Source of the DNA: CAZGSG01 sp964528095
GTDB lineage: Bacteria; Bacteroidota; Bacteroidia; Chitinophagales; Chitinophagaceae
NCBI GenBank assembly: GCA_964528095.1
Contig: CAZGSG010000072.1
Span: forward strand, 1 to 22,489
Reading direction: 5' to 3'
Length of the DNA stretch: 22,489 nt
A program made the position numbers and the translations under genes. Shown here piece after piece: positions 7,771-15,301 of this stretch (its first letter is position 1; every line of letters starts with the position of its first letter). Under the pieces are notes generated by a model. The model made no database searches. It saw nothing but the letters and a program-made list of their open reading frames with translations, and was not told the DNA's origin.

Positions 7771-8775
7771 TTAGTTGTTTGAACGTGTACTTACTGTCAC
7801 TGTCATGCTGGTAGCGGCAGCGGGTACACTGCTGGGTACAGTAAGACTGTAAATGGATGGGATAGCAGGGATGCCGCTGAGTCTGTAGGGGTCATCGGTA
7901 CCAAATGCACCGACCGCAGGAGTTACTCCATTGAGGGGCTCGCCTGCTCCCAATAGCGGAGATCCTGGAGGAATAGCATAATAACCATCTGAAGAACTGC
8001 CGCCTGCAACAAGTACTGAAAAATCAAATCCAGATTGATTGTTATTGCCGGCTGGTAAACGGCCTGCAATTTCGGCAATATTATATTTGACGGAACAATT
8101 GGTAAAAGTTTGATTTATATTACTGTGGAATAAGTTATTGGACACATAAGAGTTGGAGAGATTACTCGAGGTAAGAACCGTATTATTTCTTATAAGGCCA
8201 TTGGCAATGGCTGGAAAAGCAAACCAGCTATAAATGATGCAATTGGTGACCTGCGGATTTACGAGGCTGGCCCCGCTGAGATTGATTGAAGTATAACATT
8301 TATTGATCACTAAATTTTCTATTCTTGAATTGGCATAAAAAGTACCCATTTCCAACTTTACATAAGATCGTTGGACAGTAATATTGTCTACGTTGTAATT
8401 CAGATAGATTGAACCATCCATTCCAATGATCGTACTACCTGATGCGAGTGAATCGATACCTAAAACGGAAACGTTAGCAGTATTCGTATTGAATTGTAAG
8501 CCTGCATTACCGTTTGGTCCGGAAAGAAAATAACCCGGGCCGATGATGACAAGCCGCTTGTTTAAGCTCACGGTTCCATAAGATACGGCCGATCCTTCCA
8601 CGTATAGCGTATCTCCAATGATAACCGACGCATGTGATACAGCGCTTTGTATACTGTTGAAATCCACTGCAATTCCCGCAGTATTGTTTACTCGCCAAAC
8701 CTTTGCCTCGGCATGGTTCATAAATAACATAGAGGAAACAACGATCCCTATGATTGTACAAATGTTCTTTTTCAT
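7771..8775 (-). CDS. Secreted beta-helix-like protein of unknown function
   Basis: This 334-residue protein has signal peptide MKKNICTIIGIVVSSMLFMNHAEA. The next segment (VDFNSIQSAVSHASVIIGDTLYVEG) resembles the opening of right-handed parallel beta-helix proteins, where a 'tIqaAi..A..GDtiyv' strand precedes the coils. Short irregular repeats rich in Asn and Ser follow (NITVQRSYVKL, IENLVINKCYT, PQVTNCIIYSW, GLIRNNTVLTS, SYVSNNLFHS), consistent with helix rungs. No catalytic motif of pectate lyases or glycosidases is obvious, and no full T9SS sorting domain is seen at the Ser/Thr-rich C-terminus. It sits in the middle of a three-gene operon, 23 bp after the OmpA-like gene and 22 bp before the T9SS cargo gene, so a role at the cell surface is inferred. 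Confidence 0.85.
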   Translation of the reverse strand: MKKNICTIIGIVVSSMLFMNHAEAKVWRVNNTAGIAVDFNSIQSAVSHASVIIGDTLYVEGSAVSYGTVSLNKRLVIIGPGYFLSGPNGNAGLQFNTNTANVSVLGIDSLASGSTIIGMDGSIYLNYNVDNITVQRSYVKLEMGTFYANSRIENLVINKCYTSINLSGASLVNPQVTNCIIYSWFAFPAIANGLIRNNTVLTSSNLSNSYVSNNLFHSNINQTFTNCSVKYNIAEIAGRLPAGNNNQSGFDFSVLVAGGSSSDGYYAIPPGSPLLGAGEPLNGVTPAVGAFGTDDPYRLSGIPAIPSIYSLTVPSSVPAAATSMTVTVSTRSNN

Positions 8776-8798
8776 TCTTTACTGTTTGTGTTTATTGA

Positions 8799-10088
8799 TT
8801 AAGGTATCCTGGTAAATTCTACGCGGCGGTTATTGGCTTTTGCTGCAGGAGTATTGTTTTTATCAATAGGTTCGGTCTCGCCTTTTCCATCGGTTTCTAT
8901 CCGGTTTTCGGCTATTTTAAATTCTTTGGCGAGAAATGCTTTTACTGCCGCTGACCTTTTTTTGGATAAGTTCAGGTTAAAGCCTGTTTCACCATCACTG
9001 TCTGTATGACCGGTGATCTTTATCCGAAGGGAACTATTTTCCTGTAATACGGTACCCACACTTTTTAATACCTGGTAAGATTCCGGTTTGATACGATCAC
9101 TGTTCACATCGAAGAAGATACCGGTGGTAACGAGTTTTCCTTCGGTCAGTAATTTATTATGTTGTACCGGTTCAGCAAATGCCAGCCGGATATTGGAAAG
9201 CAAATAATAATCAGGTTCTGTCTTGGCTGTATTCAATGCAAAGACCAATGCGTTATATGCGCTGCCGGGTAAAGCCTTCGCTACATCTACTACTTTTTCT
9301 TCATTCAGGTAAATACGTATCCGTTGCTTCTGCCTCCACACGGATACTTTAACCTCGTTTTTTGCCGGAGAAATAAACTGAGAATTGTCAAACTGCTGTA
9401 TCAGTTCGTTGCCGCCGGGCTGCTTTGATTCATATCCAACTTTACCTTTTTGTCCGCTTGGCGACATGGGTAATAACCAGGTATTAAAACCATTGCGGCC
9501 GCCGTTTCCCTGTTGCCATACTGTGTACTCCTGCGGTGTTTTGAGTTGTGCTATCGCGAAATGAAAAGGAGAGGATTCATAACGAAAGCTCTGGCTGCTG
9601 ATCAGGTCAAACTCCAGTGTAAAATTCTCCGGGAGTTCTTTGATGAAGGTTGGCATAAATACGCCTGGTTTGTCCAGTTTCAACCAATGTCCTTCCTTTC
9701 CATTGATCTTCACTACTTCCCCGCCGGAGGTAGTGTTCCATTTATCAGGAAATTCGCCAATAGGATCCTGCAGGAAGTCTTCGAACACAATTACTTTTTC
9801 GCCAGGCATAAAATCAGAATTTGCATAAAGCGACATGGATGGAGTAGAAGTCTGCGGCTTCTCCTGTTCTTTACTGGCAACAGTCTGTTTTTTTTGCTCC
9901 GCAGGAACAGTGTCTTTTTTGTTCAGCCATTTTCCATCTATGGCTTTATCCATTGCATTGTCTGTTTTCTGCAATACTTTATTTTCAGCCTTATATTTTG
10001 CGCTGTTTTTAATCCGGTTGATTAATTGTGACCTGCTGCTTGTTGAAGCCAGTAGCAGGATCGTAAAAAAAATGAGTGTATGTTTCAT
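8799..10088 (-). CDS. OmpA-family outer membrane/peptidoglycan-associated protein with N-terminal lectin-like region
   Basis: This 429-residue protein has a signal peptide MKHTLIFFTILLLASTSSRS|Q. A Lys-rich, probably helical linker follows (residues about 22-85), then a beta-rich jelly-roll-like region (VIVFEDFLQDPIGEFPDKW ... HWLKLDKPG ... FTLEFDLIS ... IRIYLNEEKVVD). The C-terminal OmpA domain is clear (GIFFDVNSDRIKPES, ITGHTDSDGETGFNLNLSKKRSAAVKAFL, IETDGKGETEPI, NRRVEFTRI). By family knowledge this domain binds diaminopimelate in peptidoglycan, tethering the protein to the wall. It is the first gene of the operon and is preceded by a long gene-free region. The middle region resembles concanavalin-like domains only in outline. 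Confidence 0.93.
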   Translation of the reverse strand: MKHTLIFFTILLLASTSSRSQLINRIKNSAKYKAENKVLQKTDNAMDKAIDGKWLNKKDTVPAEQKKQTVASKEQEKPQTSTPSMSLYANSDFMPGEKVIVFEDFLQDPIGEFPDKWNTTSGGEVVKINGKEGHWLKLDKPGVFMPTFIKELPENFTLEFDLISSQSFRYESSPFHFAIAQLKTPQEYTVWQQGNGGRNGFNTWLLPMSPSGQKGKVGYESKQPGGNELIQQFDNSQFISPAKNEVKVSVWRQKQRIRIYLNEEKVVDVAKALPGSAYNALVFALNTAKTEPDYYLLSNIRLAFAEPVQHNKLLTEGKLVTTGIFFDVNSDRIKPESYQVLKSVGTVLQENSSLRIKITGHTDSDGETGFNLNLSKKRSAAVKAFLAKEFKIAENRIETDGKGETEPIDKNNTPAAKANNRRVEFTRIP

Positions 10089-10427
10089 GGCTGCTAAATG
10101 ATTTAAAAGCGAAAATAGAAGCCGGCTTTTTTACGGAGGCATACATACCGACGAGTGACTGATAGCGCAGATGAATAATTGAATAGCTCTTTATCGGGCC
10201 ATATTGCGATTCATCGGAAATTATAGCAATTGGAAGATGGATAACGCGGCTGTATAGAAGTACTTCGCGTTAGCAATGAATGGTTTTTCATAGGATAAGA
10301 CTGGCTTATCACCTGTCATTCGTTTCCATAGGAGTTAATACACTTTGGTGAAAGTTGGTAAAAACAACGGGTATGCCGTCGGTTCTTCATCAAGATTATA
10401 TAGCACTCCGAAATTTTATATATTATA

Positions 10428-10448
10428 CTGTAATATATTGTTGTAAAG
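10428..10448. repeat. AT-rich inverted repeat (8-bp arms, 5-bp spacer)
   Basis: The arms ATATATTA and TAATATAT flank TACTG. The 8-5-8 geometry fits a dimeric regulator site, but it lies far (about 340 and 675 bp) from the flanking gene starts, so its role is unknown. Confidence 0.35.
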
Positions 10449-10600
10449 GATAAAAGACCTGGTTTTTCCGTCAAACGGCCTATAGCGTCTACGAAATTAT
10501 ATTCATTGAAGTTTGGTCTGTCTATTTCATGTGTTAAAATGCTTTTTGACGGCCTGAGACATTTTATGAGGGTATTTATTATCGAATATTTTTAATCGCG

Positions 10601-10623
10601 CAACGATAGCTGAATTATCGTTG
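10601..10623. repeat. Perfect hairpin (8-bp arms, 7-nt loop)
   Basis: CAACGATA (10601-10608) pairs with TATCGTTG (10616-10623) around GCTGAAT. No T-tract follows, so it is not a typical terminator. It may be an RNA structure or a protein-binding site. Confidence 0.4.
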
Positions 10624-11121
10624 TCACCACTCATCCGGATAAATGATATGGGTCGAAGGAACTCCCGTTCTAAAGATTCGATCTTTTTAGTAGAATAATA
10701 TTCGGTAAGCCTGCTCGTAAAAACCCGAAGACAGGAAAGGATCAGTTAGGCTGAAACCCTTTATGGGATTAGTTTTCCCGGCATTCACCTATATTTCTCA
10801 ACAAATAGTTAAAAGAGTTTTTTTCGTCGATATATACGACAGTTGAACGGAAAAAATATCAATCAATGGATACAGGTAAATAGGTTTGCTGTAAACCTTT
10901 AATATATGAAAGCCGGCTATTAGTGCCGCTATTATTTGTTATAGATTTTTTTTTGATAGAACATCTGTGAATAGAAGTGGTCTGTGAATGAGTCGGGAAA
11001 TGCTTTAGAAGGTCAGCGATAGAGATAAAATAACAAGGACTTGATTAGCGCATGTGAAAAAGCTGGCTGTATTTAAATAATGTAATCATCAAACCTTGTT
11101 TATAATTTTTATTTATTTTTT

Positions 11122-11535
11122 ATGGAAACAACAAATATTCTACTTGCCCAGGCTGCTGTAAGCAGAAGCATGACAGTACCTGCTCCCTGTAAGGAACTCC
11201 GGTCAAGGTTTCTTTCGAAGAGTGGCACCCGCCTGGTTTCTATACCGGCAGATCATGTTGCTTATTTTTATACGCGTGAACGTGTTCAGTTCATCAAGAC
11301 CATGAACAACCAGGAGTTTATCATAGACAAGCGACTGGAGTTAATAGAAGCTGTAATTGACCCACAACTTTTTTTCCGGGTCAACAGGCAGTTCATCATT
11401 AAGTATAATTGTATTGAAAAAGTATATACCTGTTTTGGAGGAAAGCTAAAAGTTCAGGTTTCGCCAGCCGCCCATGAAGAAATATTTATAAGCCGGCTTA
11501 AAGCGGCTGAGTTCCGTAAATGGCTGGGCGAGTAA
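11122..11535 (+). CDS. Stand-alone LytTR DNA-binding protein (no receiver domain)
   Basis: This 137-residue protein has a LytTR domain covering about residues 30-137: VAYFYTRERVQFIKT, then LFFRVNRQFIIKYNCIEKVY (the conserved F-R-x-x-R-x-x-I helix), and a C-terminal SRLKAAEFRKWL helix. There is no REC domain and no membrane segment, so control by phosphorylation is unlikely; expression level or a small ligand may set its activity (inference). The first ATG after a very A/T-rich leader was chosen. It is convergent with the LytS-type kinase gene, which is an unusual arrangement for a partner pair. Family call is firm; regulon unknown. Confidence 0.88.
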   Translation: METTNILLAQAAVSRSMTVPAPCKELRSRFLSKSGTRLVSIPADHVAYFYTRERVQFIKTMNNQEFIIDKRLELIEAVIDPQLFFRVNRQFIIKYNCIEKVYTCFGGKLKVQVSPAAHEEIFISRLKAAEFRKWLGE

Positions 11536-11745
11536 TATGATATGTGTAAAATAACTTTTGCAAAAATCTGCAGATTGTTCCTTGTGCCAGTTGATACTGC
11601 TTTGTGCCGGCTTTCCAAAAGGCTTTCATATAAGGGTTGTATCTCACTTTTTTTTATTGGTATTCTTAGTAATGATAATAGTCTGCGGCAACTTACTGGT
11701 AAAACTGGGCATTTAGTGAAAAAGTGTTTTTGGGATGATTTCTAA

Positions 11746-11760
11746 CTACCTGCCCGGTAG
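11746..11760. terminator. Weak hairpin between convergent LytTR and kinase genes
   Basis: CTACC-TGCCC-GGTAG forms a 5-bp stem 3 nt past the kinase stop on the minus strand, and about 210 nt after the LytTR stop. There is no clear T-tract, so it is only a candidate transcription end. Confidence 0.25.
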
Positions 11761-11762
11761 AA

Positions 11763-12848
11763 CTATAATTCAGTTATTTCTCCCGCACCTTTTGTATATG
11801 ATGGGGGTATACGAAAGGAAAACCGAAGTCCCTGTTTATTTCTTGCAATAACCAGTTTTTCATTATATAACCGTTCGATTCGTTGTGTAGTGTTTTTCAG
11901 CCCGATGCCACGGTTTTGTAATTCGCTCAGATTGCCTTCATAACCGACACCGGTATCTTTTACCGTGATGCGCACATAGCCATTTTCGTTTTTACATTCA
12001 ATGGTGACAGTGCCACCTTTTATCAGCGGGCTGATGCCGTGGTTGAGCGCATTTTCTACCAATGGCTGCAGCACCATGGGTGGCACCAATGTATCAAGTA
12101 CGGAATCATCGATGGAGTACTGTATGTCAAGCCGGCTGCCAAAACGATGCTTTTCCAGTGCCAGCCAGGTTTGTATAAATTCCAGTTCCTGTTCAAGGGT
12201 TACATATTGACGCTCGCTGACTTTAAGGGCATACCGGAATGTATCCGCCAGTTGAGCGATCAGTACCCTTGTCTTTTCAAGCGAAGGAGGTACCGAAGCG
12301 CTGATCGAATTAAGTGTATTAAAAAGAAAATGAGGCTCGATTTGTGCCTTCAGCGCTTTAATCTCGCTTTTAAATGCCAACTCTTTTAATTCCTGTTCAC
12401 GAATGAATTGCCGTTTGGTATGCAACCAGAAATGGTAGGCATGAAAAATGGCGAACTGCATACAGTAAAAAAAAGCAGTACTATAAATATCATACATCGC
12501 GGTCGAGTAATCAAAAGCGTGGTGCCATATCGAATTAAGGATGGCGCCATAAGTAAGCAACCAGGTAATACAAAACAACGGAAAAGTGACAAGGTGCAAA
12601 AGCAGTTTGAGTTTCAGAGATCTGTCAGCCAGCAGGTGGAAGTAAAGCCACCATAGCGGTAATGTGAGTAATAACTTAACTCCATTATCTATCAGGTTGA
12701 TTTTTAGATAATAGGTTTTATCAGGGGGATTGAATGATATGTCCAGTACAAAATAAAAAAATGTACCCCAGAATAGTACGAAAAGCAGCCAGCTCATTAG
12801 TTCGCCCCAGCTGATATTGAAGATGATCTTTTTTTTCCAACCTGTCAT
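11763..12848 (-). CDS. LytS-type sensor histidine kinase (His_kinase + HATPase)
   Basis: With the ATG at 12848 the product has 361 residues. The N-terminal third holds about four membrane helices (from WLLFVLFWGTFFYFVLDI through AFFYCMQFAIFHAYHFW) with no extracytoplasmic sensor domain of note. A short coiled coil leads to the PF06580-type phospho-acceptor box KALKAQIEPHFLFNTLNSIS (His173), then the N box LVENALNHGI and the G boxes DTGVGY and GIGLKNT of the ATPase domain. It would autophosphorylate and pass phosphate to a REC-LytTR regulator; the one in this window is distant (5142-5879, -). An upstream in-frame TTG at 12920 would add 24 residues; I prefer the ATG, which immediately precedes the hydrophobic part. 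Confidence 0.9.
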   Translation of the reverse strand: MTGWKKKIIFNISWGELMSWLLFVLFWGTFFYFVLDISFNPPDKTYYLKINLIDNGVKLLLTLPLWWLYFHLLADRSLKLKLLLHLVTFPLFCITWLLTYGAILNSIWHHAFDYSTAMYDIYSTAFFYCMQFAIFHAYHFWLHTKRQFIREQELKELAFKSEIKALKAQIEPHFLFNTLNSISASVPPSLEKTRVLIAQLADTFRYALKVSERQYVTLEQELEFIQTWLALEKHRFGSRLDIQYSIDDSVLDTLVPPMVLQPLVENALNHGISPLIKGGTVTIECKNENGYVRITVKDTGVGYEGNLSELQNRGIGLKNTTQRIERLYNEKLVIARNKQGLRFSFRIPPSYTKGAGEITEL

Positions 12849-13420
12849 AGTGCTTGTGATAATGCCCCAAACTAACTTATACCGGCGCTGGTATTTGCCT
12901 GTAATCTGATGAACTACCAAATAAGCCGACGAACGTTAGTCTTTACGTCGAAAGAGGAGCTGGTTCCAAAGATAGTGGAAAGCGTCTTTTTATTATTTCA
13001 CCAGGACTTTTCTTGCTGTCTACCTGGCTGTTGTAAGAATTATTCATTCTTTTGATTATCGTATTTTGAGAGTATACACGGGTAACCACCTGTTTTATTT
13101 AGAAGCAATTTGTGCTATTTTCACGGGTTTGCCTGATCGGCAGTAAGGGCCCGATGCGGAGGTGTTCGCATCCCATCCCACTCCATCTTTTTTCAACGCT
13201 ACTATAAAATCGCTACCCGGTGATATTTCTGCAACCTGCTAATACCGGCAGCATTTTCCGCAGTGCCTCCAGGTGAAAAAGAAGACAGGGTACTATCCGA
13301 TTAATAGAACAATAGCAATTTTATATTCACCGACAGTTTTTGCCTTTCTAAAGAGCTTTCCACATATTCCCCTTCTTACGGAGCGAACTTTGTGGGATAG
13401 TTAGTCTAAATAGACATACA
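12849..13420. other. Divergent intergenic region, about 570 bp
   Basis: This spacer separates the kinase (-) from the DUF6600-like gene (+). A short hairpin GATGCG-N8-CGCATC lies at 13153-13172. A 7-of-8 match to the Bacteroidota -7 element, GAACTTTG (13385-13392), lies about 28 nt before the 13421 start without a convincing -33 box. No gene was seen. Confidence 0.45.
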
Positions 13421-14359
13421 ATGAAACGGAAAATAATAAACTATGGTTTGGCGGTCACGCTTTTAATGACCGTTTGCGCCGGCTGTTCCTCTGCGAATAA
13501 CACGCTGCAATCTGCACCAGGAACACCCGGGGATATAACCTATCAAACATTTTATGATGAGCTCTCACCATTTGGTACCTGGATTGATTACCCGGGTTAT
13601 GGCCATGTATGGAATCCCCGTCTGGCAGATGGATTCAGACCCTATGCGACAAATGGGTACTGGAACTATTCCAATGAGGGTTGGGCATGGGCATCCAATT
13701 ATAGTTGGGGTTGGGCTCCCTTCCATTACGGTCGCTGGATATATGACGATATGTACGGCTGGTTGTGGGTGCCCGGTTATGATTGGTCACCTGCATGGGT
13801 TACCTGGGGATATGTAGACGATTATTATGCATGGGCACCTTTAATGCCTGATGTGAATGTGGGCATCGGTTTTGGCTCCTGGAGACCGCATGGCTTTTAC
13901 TGGAATGTTTGCAGCCGCGATCATATCTATGACAGGGATATTGAACATGTAATACAAAGACCTGAAAACGTCCGCAATATTACGAACAGGATATCGATCA
14001 TTAATAATTTTAACACGACCAATATTCATAAGCTGTATTATTCCAAAGGACCAGAGTTGGGTGATGTACAAAAATATACCAATCACAAAATTGAGCCTGT
14101 GTCCATCAAAGAAGTGAATCATATAAAAGATGCAAAACATGAAGGCAATGAACTCAGGGTGTACAGGCCGGCCGTGAAAAATCCACAGCCCGCTGAATTC
14201 CGTAAAGTCGAAGCCGCAAAACCGGTACACGAAAAGGATGATTGGCCATCAAGACAGCAAAACGAACAAAGAACTAATATAGACCGGTTGCCGGTACAAA
14301 GAACAATGAACAGCCCAGCAATGCATGAACGTGGTTCGGGAGGCAGGAGATCGAGATAG
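13421..14359 (+). CDS. DUF6600-like Trp/Tyr-rich secreted protein, probable lipoprotein
   Basis: This 312-residue protein has a hydrophobic N-terminal signal ending in VCAGC (Cys22). This is a plausible but imperfect lipobox, because the -3 position is Cys rather than Leu. Residues about 40-165 carry aromatic repeats of the form YDELSPFGTWIDYPGYGHVW, 'GYWNYSNEGWAWASNYSWGW', 'GRWIYDDMYGWLWVPGYDWSPAWVTW', as in the DUF6600 family of Bacteroidota and Proteobacteria. The C-terminal half is charged, low in hydrophobics and probably disordered. The function of the family is not known; an envelope location is inferred from the signal. It is monocistronic and ends in a strong terminator. Confidence 0.82.
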   Translation: MKRKIINYGLAVTLLMTVCAGCSSANNTLQSAPGTPGDITYQTFYDELSPFGTWIDYPGYGHVWNPRLADGFRPYATNGYWNYSNEGWAWASNYSWGWAPFHYGRWIYDDMYGWLWVPGYDWSPAWVTWGYVDDYYAWAPLMPDVNVGIGFGSWRPHGFYWNVCSRDHIYDRDIEHVIQRPENVRNITNRISIINNFNTTNIHKLYYSKGPELGDVQKYTNHKIEPVSIKEVNHIKDAKHEGNELRVYRPAVKNPQPAEFRKVEAAKPVHEKDDWPSRQQNEQRTNIDRLPVQRTMNSPAMHERGSGGRRSR

Positions 14360-14794
14360 CTGCGGGTTTATTTGCTCAGGTAAAACAGTTACCAGGAAAC
14401 ATGAGGGTGTATCAAAAGTATGATACGCCCTCTTTTTATTCGGATACCTGATGGGACTAATTTTCGCTTAAGCCATTCTCAATGCCTTCATTTTATTTTT
14501 GATACAACCTCTTGTAATTAGCAATATAGATATACTAAAGCCATCGCCAGTCATTCGGTATTAACTTGATGTAGGTTCTATAATTAATGTAGGTGAGTTA
14601 ACAGCGCTGAAACGTCCTGTCTCAGCAAGGATTTCGTTGTTCCAGGCTATCAGGATCAAGGACATAGATAAGACCAGTTGGAGATGAACAGTCCATTTCT
14701 GCAGCGGGCAGCAATTGGACTACAATGGCGCTGTTACTTGCGGTGAAATAACGAAAATAGTAGGAGGATTTTCTGCAAAAAAAGGTCGAAAAAA
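14360..14794. other. Intergenic region, about 435 bp, between terminator and GNAT/HTH promoter
   Basis: This holds the terminator of the DUF6600-like gene at its left end and stops at the operator of the next unit. A partial copy of the terminator's right arm, TGATACAACCTCTT (14500-14513, 12 of 14 bases identical to 14421-14434), follows it in direct orientation. No gene-like frame was seen. Confidence 0.45.
14403..14437 (+). terminator. Strong Rho-independent terminator after the DUF6600-like gene
   Basis: GAGGGTGTATCA (14403-14414) pairs with TGATACGCCCTC (14421-14432) through 12 bp including one T-G wobble, with the 6-nt loop AAAGTA, and is followed by TTTTT. It lies 43 nt after the stop codon at 14359. 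Confidence 0.88.
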
Positions 14795-14823
14795 ACTTTA
14801 CAAATAATGTAAAGTACTGTAAA
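14795..14823 (+). promoter_or_regulatory. Operator: perfect inverted repeat plus a third half-site
   Basis: ACTTTACA (14795-14802) and TGTAAAGT (14808-14815) form a perfect 8-5-8 palindrome. The half-site TGTAAA is repeated at 14818-14823, exactly 10 bp after the one at 14808, about one helical turn. The array lies immediately upstream of the GNAT-like gene and spans the promoter spacer. By analogy with HigA-type antitoxins it is the likely binding site of the downstream HTH protein (inference). Confidence 0.65.
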
Positions 14824-14827
14824 TTTG
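14797..14827 (+). promoter_or_regulatory. Bacteroidota-type promoter of the GNAT/HTH unit
   Basis: TAAATTTG (14820-14827) matches the Bacteroidota -7 consensus TAnnTTTG at every fixed base. TTTA (14797-14800), three of four bases of the -33 TTTG box, is 19 bp upstream, within the known spacing. The transcription start would fall at about 14831-14834, on or next to the ATG at 14831, suggesting a leaderless or near-leaderless mRNA. Confidence 0.6.
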
Positions 14828-14830
14828 GAT

Positions 14831-15301
14831 ATGGAGATAACGGTAGTAGAAACGAGTGAGAGAAAGAAAGTGAAAATCGCCCGGGTAGAGGAGGAAGATT
14901 TTAAACTATTAACAAAAAAGAAATACTTTTTTCCCTGGATGGTTTGGAAAGACAAAGCTGAATTGTTCAAGTTGTTCATTGCCGGAGAAGATGAAATTAT
15001 GGGAGTCATGGCGCTCCTGGATGTTCCTGCCGATAGACGGATAGAGATAAAACTGCTTGCCTGTTCAATAGAAAATACAACAAAGAACAAAATGCACGAT
15101 GGCATAGCCGGCTGTCTCATTGCCTATGCCTGTAGGGAAGCGGTAAAAAGGTATGCTGATCTTGCATGTGTTTCGCTGCTTCCCAAAACGAGATTAAAGG
15201 GCCATTATGTTGTCAAGTACAACATGATCGATGATGGAGGAAGACAATTGTTTCTTGAAGGTAAATCGTTAATTGATCTCATACTAAAATACTTATTATG
15301 A
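14831..15301 (+). CDS. Small GNAT-like protein, putative toxin partner of the HTH protein
   Basis: From the ATG at 14831 the product has 156 residues; a TTG two codons earlier overlaps the promoter and is rejected. The first part (VKIARVEEEDFKLL ... FFPWMVWKDKAELFKLFI ... EIMGVMALLDVP) gives two or three strands around an IMGVMAL core. The second (KMHDGIAGCLIAYACREAVK ... LACVSLLPKTRLKGHYVVKY) resembles the helix-strand-helix of GNAT acetyltransferases, where a 'GiGg.Lia.a...A' helix binds acetyl-CoA and a late 'YekyGf' helix follows. The classic Q/RxxGxG/A loop is degenerate (KMHDGIAG), so activity is uncertain. It overlaps the HTH gene by 4 nt (ATGA), implying coupled translation. The GNAT call rests on pattern resemblance; the toxin role is inferred from context only. 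Confidence 0.72.
   Translation: MEITVVETSERKKVKIARVEEEDFKLLTKKKYFFPWMVWKDKAELFKLFIAGEDEIMGVMALLDVPADRRIEIKLLACSIENTTKNKMHDGIAGCLIAYACREAVKRYADLACVSLLPKTRLKGHYVVKYNMIDDGGRQLFLEGKSLIDLILKYLL

Larger units (their letters stand above)
10089..11121. other. Gene-free region of about 1 kb with several inverted repeats
   Basis: No open frame with protein-like composition was found on either strand. It is the divergent spacer for the OmpA-family operon (-) and the stand-alone LytTR gene (+). Structures seen: palindrome AAGCCGGCTT followed by a T-run near 10122-10136; AT-rich inverted repeat ATATATTA-N5-TAATATAT (10428-10448); inverted pair CCGTCAAA (10478-10485) / TTTGACGG (10545-10552); hairpin CAACGATA-N7-TATCGTTG (10601-10623). 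It may hold long regulatory leaders, a small RNA or a decayed gene; the sequence alone does not decide. Confidence 0.5.

Noticed and set aside
9513..10025. 170-codon plus-strand frame antisense to the OmpA-family gene
   Set aside because: It lies wholly inside a well-supported gene; its Phe/Cys-rich product is typical of an antisense shadow.
11542..11745. 67-codon plus-strand frame just after the LytTR gene
   Set aside because: It begins 6 nt after the LytTR stop, but its sequence (Cys- and Leu-rich without a pattern) shows no known fold or signal; probably chance.
12849..12920. TTG start extending the kinase by 24 residues
   Set aside because: The added residues are polar and unlike a leader, and an ATG at 12848 stands just before the membrane part. 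Kept only as an alternative.
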